Origin: Pasteurella sp049941595
Lineage (GTDB): Bacteria > Pseudomonadota > Gammaproteobacteria > Enterobacterales > Pasteurellaceae
NCBI GenBank assembly: GCA_049941595.1
Contig: JBNFNA010000005.1
Coordinates: 248,001 to 312,000, forward strand
Direction: 5' to 3'
DNA: 64,000 nucleotides
Under the pieces are notes generated by a model. That model saw nothing but the letters and a program-made list of their open reading frames with translations. It searched no databases and was not told the DNA's origin. The position numbers were made by a program, and so were the translations under genes. Below, in pieces: positions 1-9,874 of the stretch. Positions within the stretch are counted from its first letter, which is position 1. Each line of letters begins with the position of its first letter.

Positions 1-2
1 AG

Positions 3-782
3 AAGATTATCGCCATTGCACGTGAATTACTGGTGAAAACACAAAGTATCAAAGCGGTGGCGAATGAATATACGCAACCTAATCACGGTGTGCTACGTAT
101 CGCGACCACGAATACGCAAGCACGCTATGTATTGCCACCAGTGATTGAACGTTTTTCAAAACAATATCCTGATGTGAGCTTGCATATTCACCAAGGTTCA
201 CCTACACAAATTTATGATGCGTTACTTTCTGGCGAAGTGGATTTAGCCATTACCACAGAAGCACAGTATTTATTTGATGATGTGGTGTTGTTACCTTGTT
301 ATAAATGGAACCGTTCGGTTATTGTGAAACCCGATCATCCATTATCAGAATGTAAAAATTTAACGATTGAAGAACTGGGTAAATATCCATTAGTAACTTA
401 TACTTTTGGCTTTACAGGCGTTTCAGATTTAGATTATGCCTTTAATACAGCAGGTATTTTGCCGAATATCGTGTTTACTGCGACAGATGCGGATGTGATT
501 AAAACCTATGTTCGTTTAGGCTTAGGCGTGGGGATTATGGCATCGATGGCCCACACTAAAGATGATACGGATTTACTTGCAATTAATGCGGATCACTTAT
601 TTAACTCAAGTACCGTGCAAATTGCATTTAAACACAGTACCTTCTTGCGCACCTATATGTATGACTTTATTAATTATTTTTCACCGCACTTAACTCGCCA
701 AGTGGTTGAAAAAGCAGAGAGATTACGTGATAACAGTGCAGTAAAACGTTTGTTTGAAGGGATTGAATTGGAAAATCGTTAA
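3..782 (+). CDS. cysB: LysR-type regulator CysB, 5' end outside the window
   Basis: Master activator of cysteine and sulfur-assimilation genes; CysB proteins are tetrameric LysR regulators that sense N-acetylserine. Only the linker and effector-binding domain are here: the reading frame is open from base 3, and the DNA-binding helix-turn-helix lies upstream of the window. The visible part matches CysB closely, with the conserved stretches TTNTQARYVLPP, HQGSPTQI, LPCYKWNRSV, YPLVTYTFGFTG and FTATDADVIKTYVRLGLGVG, and a C-terminal STFLRTYMYDFI block. An internal GTG at 33 could look like a start but lies inside the conserved fold. It converges on the alpha-2-macroglobulin gene across a shared terminator. 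Confidence 0.93.
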   Translation, partial: KIIAIARELLVKTQSIKAVANEYTQPNHGVLRIATTNTQARYVLPPVIERFSKQYPDVSLHIHQGSPTQIYDALLSGEVDLAITTEAQYLFDDVVLLPCYKWNRSVIVKPDHPLSECKNLTIEELGKYPLVTYTFGFTGVSDLDYAFNTAGILPNIVFTATDADVIKTYVRLGLGVGIMASMAHTKDDTDLLAINADHLFNSSTVQIAFKHSTFLRTYMYDFINYFSPHLTRQVVEKAERLRDNSAVKRLFEGIELENR

Positions 783-833
783 TCATTTCGACACGTTAAG
801 TGTGTTCTAATATCAGCATATTTAAGTAAAAAG

Positions 834-859
834 AATGCCCAGATTTAACTCTGGGCATT
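834..859. terminator. Bidirectional terminator between cysB and the macroglobulin gene
   Basis: Perfect 10-bp stem (AATGCCCAGA / TCTGGGCATT) with a 6-base loop and a T-rich flank on the + side; it sits between two convergent genes and can serve both. Confidence 0.85.
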
Positions 860-877
860 TTGTTTATCTATGGTAGG

Positions 878-3800
878 CTATTTTTCCACTTTAATTTGTT
901 TTTCTTTCGCTGTGTATGCTTTGATCGAGCGATCATACATACTTTCTGCATAGGCTGGTGGAATTTGGTAAGTACCTGCATTCACCGCTTTTAATTGATA
1001 AACAAATGTATTGGATTCACTGCCGACATCACCATAGCTAATAATGCGATCTTCTCTTAGCTCATAATGTGTTGGTGACCAATATGCTGTTTCACCTTCT
1101 TCACCTTCTTCAACATCTGATTGCCAGATAACCTCAAAGCCTGCAGGGTAGAGGTCAGTAATCACAACATCAGAAACAAAGTCAGATGCAGCACGCACTT
1201 TAACTGTCACATTGATGACATCACCACGTTTTACGCTAGTGACTGGTTTACCGTCTTTGTCGGTATAAGTACGGTGAATTTCTAAGCCGTTTGATAATGC
1301 TTTCTCATCAGCTTGTTGCGGATAACCTTGTTGGCTTAATGCGAACCAAACCGGTTGTTGGCTTTGGTTGATAAAGCTTACATCTGCTTGGTTATCTTTT
1401 AATTCAGCTAAGCGGAAAATGCCTTTATCTTGATCTACGTCTTGATTGGCTACTTGGATCTTCAAGTTAGCCACTTGTGCTTGGTTGTGCTGACCATAAG
1501 CATCTAATGCTAACAAGACCATTGCAGAAGAAAGCGTATTGTAACGTTGTTGATTTAAGTCTTGCGCAATGCGATCAATTACCACATCACTCACTTTGCT
1601 TAAGTGCTGCGGGAAGTGACGTGCGATAACATACAACATCGTACTGTCTTTAATTAATGGGTCATTGTAATTCTCGTAAACCCAATTTTCTGCACGTGGT
1701 TGATTGAGTTGTTTTAACGTAAACTCAATTAATGCATTTGCTTGATCATCTTGTTTCAGCATTTTGTATGCTGCTGCAAGCCACGCTGTGGTTGAGTCAT
1801 TTTGCCAATCTTCAGGCTTAAAGTTATTTTCTAACGCAGAGCGGATAGACATTAACGCATTTGATGGCACTTGACCTAAACGAGTGAGTAAATAAGCTGA
1901 ATACGCACGATCACGCAATTCACTTAAACTACCTTCACCTTCTTCAGTGCTTTGTACTTCAAGTGCTTCAATAGTTTTGTTAAATAAACCATATTGACCA
2001 AACCACGCTTTCGGTAAGCGTACTTGACGCTCTTGCGCTTCAATTAAGAAGTGGCTGACATAAGCCGTCAAGAAACCACTTTCTACATCAATATTATTCC
2101 ACACACCATAAGTACCGAATTCGTTTTGACGGCTTGGTAACATTGATAAGAGCTTATCAAGTGCGGTTTGAATTTCTACAGAATTTGCACTGCTTAATTG
2201 TTTGTCATTCACAAATGAAAGTGTTTTAAATAAAGGTTGATACTCTTTATTTTGTGCAAACAAGAGTGTTGGCATTGCTGCACTGATCATTTGTTCTGTG
2301 CAATAGTTGTCATATTGCGCTAAGTAAGCAGAAATACCTTGTGTTAATGCCAGTGGTACAGGCGACATTAACGCGTGTTGTTGGCGATGTTGAGGGAACA
2401 GAGTAGCGGGTAATGCTTGAGTAACGGTTTTGCCTGCATCAACACGACCAATTTTTGTGATAAATTGTTGTGTCATAATTGGGCGTACAGAAATGCTCAG
2501 ATTACGTACAACATCTGTCGCTTGTTGCTGCTCATTTTGGTAAGTGGCCGTGACCTTAATATTTGCTGCACCTAAGGTATCTGTCGCTTTTAAGCCAAAA
2601 CTGACAACACCTTCAGACATTGCGGCGATATCGACAACTTTCTCTTTTTCACCTTCAATTGCCACTTGAGGATCGCTTTCTACTTTAACCGCGACTTTTT
2701 GTGCCATCTTCGTATTATTCGCAATAGTCAAGCTCATTTCAGATTGATCCGCTGGGGCTAAGGTCAACGGCATACTTGGAGAGAGAACTAAATCGCTACG
2801 TACAACGGTGTTTGTTTCTGCTTTACCAATCTGGCTACCATTTTCACTCACGGCAATTGCCATTATTTTTAAGTTACCGTTAAATGACTCAGGCACTGTA
2901 TATTTCACAGAAACATCGCCATTAATATCAACTACATCTGACCAATAAGCCACTGGTTTATCGGCTTTACGTTTGAATGGATTGGTATTGGCCATTGCTA
3001 ATTTCGCCATAATAGCCATTTCTTCGCCAATATCCCCCCCCGTTTGAGCAAAGCGCATTACTTTACTAAATTCAGGCAATAACAAGTCTAAAATTTGTAA
3101 GGTCTTCACTTGTAGTGCTGGTTTCGGGAAGAAGTAGCGTAGAGGATCAGTAAATTGATAACCAGCCACTTGTAAAATACCTTCATTCACCGCATAAATA
3201 ATGGCTTTACCACGTTTGTTACTATTGAGTTTAAACTCAATAGTATCACCTGATTTCACCATACTCGGTGCCATAAGTGTTAATTGTAAACGACGGTTAT
3301 CTACGTTCACACTAAACGGCACTACACCATAGCTTAATGGACTTGAGAAAATATCATCAGAATCCATATCACGTGAGAATTGCACGTTAATATAGCCACT
3401 GCCTTCAAAATTCTCAGGAATTTGAATACGTTGTACTGAGCTATTAGTGGTTGATTTGAACCATTTGTAAGCGTAAACACGATCACGCTCAATAGTAATT
3501 AAACCACTGCCGGCATAAGGGGCTTGAATAGCAATTTCAATTTCTTCATTTGGTTGGAATTGTTTTTTGTTTAAACGCAATTTCAACTCTGTGTTTTTGT
3601 CCATTGAAACTGCCATATCTTTATTGCCCACAACGGTGTAATAAATACGGTTTACTTCTTGATCGTGCTCATTCGTTAAAACTAATACAAAATCACCGCT
3701 CTTTTGAGTGTTAAGTTTAAAGTCTAAACCATTTTGAGAGAGGTTGATTGGCATTTGCTCAACTTCAGTTTCTACAAGTTGAGATTCATATTTATACGCC

Positions 3801-6622
3801 CCAGAGCTTTGTTGTGTTAACACAGATACATAATTACGTGACATTAACGTTGCTTTCAGTTTTTCAACCGCAACTGTTTCAAGTTTCGGATTGATTGCAA
3901 GGAAATGCACATTTTCTTCACTATTTGGTTTTAAATAGGCTAAATCATTTTGATTTTTATAGCCTAATAACCAAGGTTGAGCAGAAACCATCACAGATTT
4001 AACCGTTGATACTGAACGACCACTTTCATTTTCAAACCCATCAGCAGTGAAATAGAGCATTTGTGTTGTATTTTCTGCATATTGGCTTAAATCAATTGGA
4101 AATTCAGCAACACCTTGAGCGTCTGTTTTCTGACTGTTAAGTTCAGTTTCATATAAAATCGATGATTTATTACGTTGATTATCGAAGAAATGATAATCCT
4201 TATATTGGCTGAATTTCGGGAACAATGAATGTAACGCTAAATTCGCACTAACGTTGCGATTTTGTGCTGGTGTACCGAATAAATTGGTCAAATTAACCGT
4301 GGCCACTAAATCAGAAGGCGATACCCAACCCTCTACGTGTGGTTGATTAAATGACGCTTTAATTTTGAGTGTATCGGGTTGGAATTCTTGCACTTGGAAG
4401 GTATTTGAACCAATTGCTGTTTGATTGTCTTCTTCACCGATGAATAAATCCACAGACCATTCACCCGTTTCGGCATTTTCTGGGAGGTTAAAACTCACAG
4501 AATTTAGACCGCTCTTATCTAAGCGAAGAGTATGATTAAACGCAGCAAAACCACTAGGTGACACAACGCTAAATTGCAATGGCACATTAGTGAGTTCCGT
4601 TTTCCAATCCAATGATTTAGTCAATGCCCCAATATGAACACTTTCACCTGGGCGGTAAATGCCACGGTCATTGAATAAATAAGATTTCAAACTCGCTTCG
4701 TTTTCATCAACCATTACACCATCAATATCAAAGCGTGAATAATCAAGATTACGGCTATATTGGTTAATTGGTAAGAACGACATCTGATCTATCGTTGCAA
4801 CAAGATACATCACAGGGTAGTGGGATTTTGTGTAATTATCTAAATTACCAAAAGTCACTACGCCGTTTTCATTGGTATAGGCTTTTTTGATCACATCGCC
4901 ATTACGACCGATGATAGACACATTTGCCCCTAAAATAGGTTCACCAGAACTGATAGATTGCACAAAAACTACTTGTGAACCATCAGTGGCTTTTTTCGCA
5001 ATGATACCAAGATCACTCACTACAACTAAACGATAATCGGTATACTGATTTAAGCCATCATTACGCCAATCATAACCTTGTGAATTGTCTATTAAGTTCA
5101 AATTATCAGGCTCTGCATCATAACCTGTCACTTTCACCCAATACACACCACCTTGTTTCGCTTTCGGGTCATTGCTAATTGATTCCGCTAAGTTAGCGCT
5201 AAAATAGCTCGCTTCTTGTGGTTTCTTACTGTAGACGGTATAGGTTTTCGTTTTAAAGGTCGCAATATGGTCGAATTTCAATCCTTCTAAACTTGGGTTT
5301 TGGAAGTCGCCAGAGTTTAATGCCGCAATGTGACGTAATTGTTCAGGTTGAATTTTACCTACTTCTAATTGAACGTGTTTGAAGTTACGTGCGCTGAACG
5401 TTAAACGCTGATCGCCGAGTGTAGATAATAACGATCCTTTCCCTACAAAGCCGACATATTTCGGATAATTCGGTGCGCAAACCACTTCGCCCACAGGTTG
5501 TGAGAATTGATATCCGCCCATTGCAGAAATATTGTTTGTCACATAAAGATATAAACAACGTCTATCTGGCACATCAATACGGAAGTTATGTACATTCGAA
5601 TAAGTCGTTGTGTTTGGAATATAGTGAAGTGGAATTTCTTCCGATTTATTTAACACTTCTTGTGTGACTTGATTGAAATACCATACCGTGCCTTTTTTCG
5701 GATTTTCTTTCGGAAGCAAGAAAGCACGCAAATTCTCTGTCACTTCTTTTCCTCTTACTAAGTGGTTGAAGTTTAAACGAAGAATTTGTTCAGCAAGATT
5801 TTTTTCATTATTGACAATAGAAATATTGCTATTTAATGAAAGACTAAATTTTGTTGGCACAATCACCTGATTAACCAAATCTTCTTTTAGCGTATTTTTA
5901 CCTAAAAGTGCGGTAAAATTTTTAAGAATTTTAGTTTCAATCACTTGATTATTGCTGGTGGCAAGATTGACGCTATCAGAACTAATCCACGCGGATAGAT
6001 CATTTTCAGCATAACGTACCTTAAATTTGAGTGGCGAAATCGTGCTATAGGTTTTATCTTGATTTTCACGCATCAAATTCACTTGAATGCCTTGTTCAAA
6101 TTTTTTGCGATCAACAGGGTGGCTGAAATTCACTTGTACAATGCTTTGGCGAATATGAGCCTGGTTTGGATCTTGATAAAATTCGGAGCCATCAATATTT
6201 GCTGAAAAAGGTGTTATTTCAACCGTAATAGGTTGTTTAACTGCCTGTTTATATTTGATTTTCGGATTGAGAATTTTATCGCTAAGTTGGATTTTATAGC
6301 TTTCACCTGCCACCCAATCATTTTCAGGCTGGAAGGTTAGCATTGTATCATTCTGCCATTTCCAAGTACCTTTAATTTCAGGCTCAATCTTCACTTCTTG
6401 TAATGGTTTATTCATCATTTCAATCGGTGCGGCTGGGCCAGAAAAGGTCAGAACGAGAGGAAATACTTCCTTAGGTGTTGCAAAGTAGTTAGTTGGTTCA
6501 ATTGGATTGACGGTAAATCCAATCGCTTGAGGGTCATCTTTTACATTTTTCTCACCACATCCTGTCAGAGTGAAGATCATTGCAAATACAGCGATGATGG
6601 CATACAAAGTTTTTTTCAGCAT
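878..6622 (-). CDS. Alpha-2-macroglobulin family lipoprotein (YfhM-like)
   Basis: Very large (about 1914 aa) periplasmic lipoprotein of the bacterial alpha-2-macroglobulin family, thought to trap proteases that enter the periplasm. A lipoprotein signal ends in LTGC with the lipidated Cys near residue 22. Macroglobulin MG domains follow (YRPGESVHIG region), and the thioester motif CTEQ lies near residue 1441, so this is the thioester-containing class able to link covalently to a protease. The start at 6622 is preferred over 6646 because AAGGAG stands 7 bases ahead of it and the signal peptide begins there. In many proteobacteria this gene neighbours pbpC; here pbpC is about 15 kb away. One uptake signal lies near 5,907. 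Confidence 0.92.
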   Translation of the reverse strand: MLKKTLYAIIAVFAMIFTLTGCGEKNVKDDPQAIGFTVNPIEPTNYFATPKEVFPLVLTFSGPAAPIEMMNKPLQEVKIEPEIKGTWKWQNDTMLTFQPENDWVAGESYKIQLSDKILNPKIKYKQAVKQPITVEITPFSANIDGSEFYQDPNQAHIRQSIVQVNFSHPVDRKKFEQGIQVNLMRENQDKTYSTISPLKFKVRYAENDLSAWISSDSVNLATSNNQVIETKILKNFTALLGKNTLKEDLVNQVIVPTKFSLSLNSNISIVNNEKNLAEQILRLNFNHLVRGKEVTENLRAFLLPKENPKKGTVWYFNQVTQEVLNKSEEIPLHYIPNTTTYSNVHNFRIDVPDRRCLYLYVTNNISAMGGYQFSQPVGEVVCAPNYPKYVGFVGKGSLLSTLGDQRLTFSARNFKHVQLEVGKIQPEQLRHIAALNSGDFQNPSLEGLKFDHIATFKTKTYTVYSKKPQEASYFSANLAESISNDPKAKQGGVYWVKVTGYDAEPDNLNLIDNSQGYDWRNDGLNQYTDYRLVVVSDLGIIAKKATDGSQVVFVQSISSGEPILGANVSIIGRNGDVIKKAYTNENGVVTFGNLDNYTKSHYPVMYLVATIDQMSFLPINQYSRNLDYSRFDIDGVMVDENEASLKSYLFNDRGIYRPGESVHIGALTKSLDWKTELTNVPLQFSVVSPSGFAAFNHTLRLDKSGLNSVSFNLPENAETGEWSVDLFIGEEDNQTAIGSNTFQVQEFQPDTLKIKASFNQPHVEGWVSPSDLVATVNLTNLFGTPAQNRNVSANLALHSLFPKFSQYKDYHFFDNQRNKSSILYETELNSQKTDAQGVAEFPIDLSQYAENTTQMLYFTADGFENESGRSVSTVKSVMVSAQPWLLGYKNQNDLAYLKPNSEENVHFLAINPKLETVAVEKLKATLMSRNYVSVLTQQSSGAYKYESQLVETEVEQMPINLSQNGLDFKLNTQKSGDFVLVLTNEHDQEVNRIYYTVVGNKDMAVSMDKNTELKLRLNKKQFQPNEEIEIAIQAPYAGSGLITIERDRVYAYKWFKSTTNSSVQRIQIPENFEGSGYINVQFSRDMDSDDIFSSPLSYGVVPFSVNVDNRRLQLTLMAPSMVKSGDTIEFKLNSNKRGKAIIYAVNEGILQVAGYQFTDPLRYFFPKPALQVKTLQILDLLLPEFSKVMRFAQTGGDIGEEMAIMAKLAMANTNPFKRKADKPVAYWSDVVDINGDVSVKYTVPESFNGNLKIMAIAVSENGSQIGKAETNTVVRSDLVLSPSMPLTLAPADQSEMSLTIANNTKMAQKVAVKVESDPQVAIEGEKEKVVDIAAMSEGVVSFGLKATDTLGAANIKVTATYQNEQQQATDVVRNLSISVRPIMTQQFITKIGRVDAGKTVTQALPATLFPQHRQQHALMSPVPLALTQGISAYLAQYDNYCTEQMISAAMPTLLFAQNKEYQPLFKTLSFVNDKQLSSANSVEIQTALDKLLSMLPSRQNEFGTYGVWNNIDVESGFLTAYVSHFLIEAQERQVRLPKAWFGQYGLFNKTIEALEVQSTEEGEGSLSELRDRAYSAYLLTRLGQVPSNALMSIRSALENNFKPEDWQNDSTTAWLAAAYKMLKQDDQANALIEFTLKQLNQPRAENWVYENYNDPLIKDSTMLYVIARHFPQHLSKVSDVVIDRIAQDLNQQRYNTLSSAMVLLALDAYGQHNQAQVANLKIQVANQDVDQDKGIFRLAELKDNQADVSFINQSQQPVWFALSQQGYPQQADEKALSNGLEIHRTYTDKDGKPVTSVKRGDVINVTVKVRAASDFVSDVVITDLYPAGFEVIWQSDVEEGEEGETAYWSPTHYELREDRIISYGDVGSESNTFVYQLKAVNAGTYQIPPAYAESMYDRSIKAYTAKEKQIKVEK

Positions 6623-6812
6623 AATATGCTCCTTATTTTTAGGCATTTAATCGATTTTACTGAAAGATCCTCGTTTCTTCAATCATTGTAAAGTTTATTT
6701 TTTAAACGTTTTTGGCATATTAATCGATTTTGCTTTTTAAATTAAAAGATGAGTTTTAAAAGGAAATATGATAAAAATAGGAGCTTAGTTTTAACCCATT
6801 AAGGAAAAGAAA

Positions 6813-7637
6813 ATGTCATTACAAAATATTATTGAAGCAGCTTTTGAAAAACGTGCAGAAATTACCCCAAAAACGGTGGATGCACAAACGCGTGCAGCGA
6901 TCGAAGAAGCTATCGAAGGTTTAGATAGCGGTAAATATCGTGTTGCAGAAAAAATTGATGGCGAATGGGTAACACATCAGTGGTTAAAAAAAGCCGTTTT
7001 ATTATCTTTCCGTATTAATGACAATGAATTAGTGGAAGGTGCTGAAACTAATTATTACGATAAAGTCCCAATGAAATTTGCAGATTATGATGCAGAACGT
7101 TTCCAAAAAGAAGGTTTCCGCGTTGTGCCTCCAGCAGCAGTGCGTAAAGGGGCATACATTGCTAAAAACACGGTATTAATGCCATCTTATGTGAATATCG
7201 GTGCACGTGTTGATGAAGGTACAATGGTTGACACTTGGGCAACTGTGGGTTCTTGTGCGCAAATTGGTAAAAACGTGCATTTATCAGGCGGTGTTGGTAT
7301 CGGTGGTGTGTTAGAGCCATTACAAGCCAATCCAACAATCATCGAAGACAATTGTTTTATCGGTGCACGTTCTGAAATCGTAGAAGGCGTGATCGTTGAA
7401 GAAGGTTCTGTGATCTCTATGGGTGTGTTTATCGGTCAATCTACCAAAATTTACGATCGTGAAACTGGCGAAATTACTTACGGCCGTGTTCCAGCAGGTT
7501 CTGTTGTCGTTTCTGGTAGTCTTCCGTCTAAGTGTGGTAAATACAGCTTATACTGCGCAGTCATCGTGAAAAAAGTCGATGAAAAAACACGTGGTAAAGT
7601 AGGTATCAACGAATTATTACGTAGCATCGACGAATAA
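6813..7637 (+). CDS. dapD: Tetrahydrodipicolinate N-succinyltransferase
   Basis: Succinyl-CoA:tetrahydrodipicolinate succinyltransferase of the lysine/meso-diaminopimelate pathway, a cytoplasmic trimer. The 274-aa length is usual for DapD. The N-terminal part (IIEAAFEKRAEI) is helical, and residues about 100-240 form the left-handed beta-helix of hexapeptide repeats (MPSYVNIGARVDEGTMVDTW, GGVGIGGVLEP, CFIGARSEIVEG). The C-terminus has SLPSKCGKYSLYCAVIVKKVD, as in the family. AAGGAAAA stands ahead of the ATG. Transcribed alone, divergently from the macroglobulin gene, and closed by an uptake-signal terminator. Confidence 0.96.
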   Translation: MSLQNIIEAAFEKRAEITPKTVDAQTRAAIEEAIEGLDSGKYRVAEKIDGEWVTHQWLKKAVLLSFRINDNELVEGAETNYYDKVPMKFADYDAERFQKEGFRVVPPAAVRKGAYIAKNTVLMPSYVNIGARVDEGTMVDTWATVGSCAQIGKNVHLSGGVGIGGVLEPLQANPTIIEDNCFIGARSEIVEGVIVEEGSVISMGVFIGQSTKIYDRETGEITYGRVPAGSVVVSGSLPSKCGKYSLYCAVIVKKVDEKTRGKVGINELLRSIDE

Positions 7638-7663
7638 GATTAGTTATCTTAAAAACTTGATAA

Positions 7664-7700
7664 AAAAAGACCGCACTTTAAATCGAAGTGCGGTCTTTTT
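7664..7700. terminator. Inverted uptake-signal terminator (dapD/tehB)
   Basis: Two uptake signals face each other as a perfect 15-bp stem (7664-7678 with 7686-7700; core GACCGCACTT / AAGTGCGGTC) and a 7-base loop, flanked by A and T runs on both sides, between convergent dapD and tehB. Confidence 0.92.
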
Positions 7701-7710
7701 TATTTTAGTT

Positions 7711-8571
7711 TTATTTTTTCTTTGCAAACATTGTGACAAATTTCATCTTAATACGATTGCCATTTTCATCGGTTTTGTGCAATTCGCCCATTTCTTCATT
7801 GTATTTAATCAATTCCCAATCCTGATAATATTGTTTCAATTCACCTTCTTTAAAAGTAAACGAAAAAGGCATCGGGCAAGGCACATCATCTGTGCTCATT
7901 GCTGCGACGATTAAATTGTAGCCACCAGCATTAGTGTGATTTTGCATATTCTCAATAATTTGCGGAATACGTTCACGATTTAAGAACATAAAGACTACAG
8001 TCGATAGAATGAAATCGTAATTTTCTTGAATATTTGCCGAATTAATATCATAAATTGCACTCTTAATTGGCAGGTTTTCTTTTTGAGCAGTATTAGTTAA
8101 GAATTGAACGCTATTTTCATTATGATCCCAAGAAGTTACATCATAACCAAGCAAACTTAAAAATAGAGAATTACGACCTTGACCACAGCCTAAATCAAGC
8201 ACTTTGCAAGATTTTAAAATTTCGACCGCACTTTTGACTTCAGAGTGAGTAGGGGTCATATTGTATTTTTTACTGAAGTAATCTTCTTTTTTACAATGAA
8301 ATTCAAGATAGCACTCTAAGTCATCAGAAAGCGGCTCAACTTTATGCCAAAGCTGCGGTTCAACGAGAGGAATTTCACTGTATGGTGTAAAAATATGTTC
8401 ACTGACAACATCACCATCTTCAGTTAGCACGTAAAACTTCAATTGCCCCTTAAGCACAGTGAGTTTTCCCCAAGTGCCCACTTTAGTATTATGCTTTTCT
8501 TGAAACATTTGTGGTAAAGAGGTTGCTGTCCAAACTGGCATTTTTTTATAACAAATTAGTTCATTTTTCAT
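7711..8571 (-). CDS. tehB: Tellurite-resistance methyltransferase TehB
   Basis: S-adenosylmethionine-dependent methyltransferase linked to tellurite resistance and, in Haemophilus, oxidative stress and haem use. At 286 aa it is the long Haemophilus form. Residues 1-90 are a cupin-like YeaR/DUF1971-type domain (PVWTATSLPQMF, HTKVGTWGKL, PLVEPQLWHKVEP), absent from the shorter E. coli TehB. Residues about 95-286 are a class I methyltransferase with the SAM-binding motif KVLDLGCGQGRNSLFLSLLGYDV. A uptake signal lies inside the gene near 8,224. No partner tehA is adjacent. Confidence 0.93.
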   Translation of the reverse strand: MKNELICYKKMPVWTATSLPQMFQEKHNTKVGTWGKLTVLKGQLKFYVLTEDGDVVSEHIFTPYSEIPLVEPQLWHKVEPLSDDLECYLEFHCKKEDYFSKKYNMTPTHSEVKSAVEILKSCKVLDLGCGQGRNSLFLSLLGYDVTSWDHNENSVQFLTNTAQKENLPIKSAIYDINSANIQENYDFILSTVVFMFLNRERIPQIIENMQNHTNAGGYNLIVAAMSTDDVPCPMPFSFTFKEGELKQYYQDWELIKYNEEMGELHKTDENGNRIKMKFVTMFAKKK

Positions 8572-8699
8572 AATTTACCCTTTGATATTTTTAATAGTTG
8601 ACTCAAAAAGTAAGATAATAAAAAAGTTTCAGAAAAGCAACGCATTGGAGAAAAATGCACCTTTTATAGGTAGAGAGTTTTTAACCCTATGAAAAATAA

Positions 8700-8916
8700 T
8701 TTTAAATATTGTTTGCTTTAATTATGGTAACGTGTTCTAATGCTTGCCGCTAGACCCGTCTTTATATAAGTTAGTTAGTACAGTTCTTCCTCATTTACAA
8801 GCGTTATTTGTTACTTGAAAAGCACTTTTACTCTTTCTATTTAAGTAACAGTTATTAGCACTACGCTTGATTCAAGCATTATATTTTTACATTTCAATTC
8901 ATAAGAGGAAGACAAT
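8700..8916 (+). promoter_or_regulatory. Probable long 5' leader of the cold-shock gene
   Basis: The 345 bases between tehB and the cold-shock gene hold no ORF of note. The half next to the gene looks like a structured leader: TGTTACTT (8809-8816) can pair with AAGTAACA (8843-8850), followed by the short hairpin GCTTGA-T-TCAAGC near 8,868. AGAGGA stands before the ATG. Long structured leaders that act as RNA thermosensors are known for cspA-type mRNAs; the exact transcription start is not evident. Confidence 0.4.
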
Positions 8917-9126
8917 ATGTCTAAATTCAACGGTACAGTAAAATGGTTCAATTCTGACAAAGGTTTCGGTTTCATTACTCCAGCAGACGGTGGTAAAGAT
9001 TTATTCGTACATTTTTCAGGTATCATCGGTACAAATTACAGAACATTAAATGAAGGCGACCGTGTACAATATAGCGTACAAGATTCACAACGTGGACCTT
9101 CAGCAATCGATGTACAAGTTATTTAA
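8917..9126 (+). CDS. CspA-family cold-shock protein
   Basis: A 69-aa single cold-shock domain that binds single-stranded RNA/DNA and melts mRNA structure. Both RNA-binding motifs are intact: RNP1 as KGFGFIT (residues 16-22) and RNP2 as LFVHFS (residues 29-34), after the typical GTVKWFNSDKG start. H. influenzae annotations call the corresponding gene cspD, but the sequence is closer to CspA-type proteins than to E. coli CspD, so no symbol is given. It stands alone with a long leader and a strong terminator. Confidence 0.93.
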   Translation: MSKFNGTVKWFNSDKGFGFITPADGGKDLFVHFSGIIGTNYRTLNEGDRVQYSVQDSQRGPSAIDVQVI

Positions 9127-9142
9127 TTAACTGCGGAATATA

Positions 9143-9171
9143 AAAAATCCCCCAAGAATTGGGGGATTTTT
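9143..9171. terminator. Strong terminator after the cold-shock gene
   Basis: Perfect 13-bp stem (9143-9155 with 9159-9171) containing CCCCC/GGGGG, 3-base loop, flanked by A and T runs; it can serve both the cold-shock gene and the convergent lipoprotein gene. Confidence 0.93.
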
Positions 9172-9190
9172 GTTTTTTATCATAATGATT

Positions 9191-9874
9191 TTATTTATTT
9201 GATTTTTCTAATAACTCATCTAAATTGAAAGGTGAGCTTAATACTACAGTTTCACCCACATCTTCATATACCCATAAGGCATCTGCGGAAGCGTTAGAAA
9301 GTTGAAGTTTAACTTCTTCTTTTGGTTCTAGTGTTAAGCTCTCGAGTGTCACTGGAGAATCGTCAATATAAGCAGAGTAGACATTAAATTCGTGTTTTGC
9401 ACCAGTATCATTTTTCAATGTGACTAAAATATTGAAATCCAAGTTATTGATGAATTCATTTTCCACAAAATTACGGATATTTTTTGCTAATTTCGGGCTT
9501 GTTCTTACATTCATTTGACGATGTTTATAACTATAAATACTCACGTCATTTTTAAGGTCAGATTCATTTTTCATATTTCCAATATCAATCGGGATCTCAA
9601 AGCTAGCAAAAGAGTCGAACTGTTTAGAAAAACACTCTTTGTATTTAGCTTGTGTGAACACAGACGGAATTTTTTGTTGGATTTTGGTCAAATCTTCCGA
9701 TGGTTTTCTTGAATCTTCGTGATCGTGACAAGATGTAATTTGCACATTCAATGTCGCTGATTCAGTACGAATAGGATCATTTAAAAGCGACTTAAGCGAA
9801 ACGTCTTTTTCAATTTCTGTTTTACACGCAGTTAAAGCAAGAGCACAGCAAGTAAGTAAAAATAGCTTTTTCAT
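9191..9874 (-). CDS. Phage-type lipoprotein (DUF7424-like), probably prophage-derived
   Basis: A 227-aa lipoprotein: signal MKKLFLLTCCALALTAC with the lipobox LTAC at residues 14-17, then a mature region with no membrane segment. From memory of the family, the pattern of KTEIEKDVSLKSLL, ITSCHDHEDSRKPSEDL, KIQQKIPSVF and YKECFSKQFDSFASF resembles lipoproteins carried by lambda-like prophages (DUF7424); this assignment is inferred, not searched. The ribosome-binding site AGGAGAC precedes the ATG. It lies at the left edge of the tRNA-Val island and may be cargo of the old element. Function unknown. Confidence 0.7.
   Translation of the reverse strand: MKKLFLLTCCALALTACKTEIEKDVSLKSLLNDPIRTESATLNVQITSCHDHEDSRKPSEDLTKIQQKIPSVFTQAKYKECFSKQFDSFASFEIPIDIGNMKNESDLKNDVSIYSYKHRQMNVRTSPKLAKNIRNFVENEFINNLDFNILVTLKNDTGAKHEFNVYSAYIDDSPVTLESLTLEPKEEVKLQLSNASADALWVYEDVGETVVLSSPFNLDELLEKSNK

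Noticed and set aside
6813..7637. Lysine riboswitch ahead of dapD
   Set aside because: The 165-base upstream region lacks the conserved lysine-riboswitch cores.
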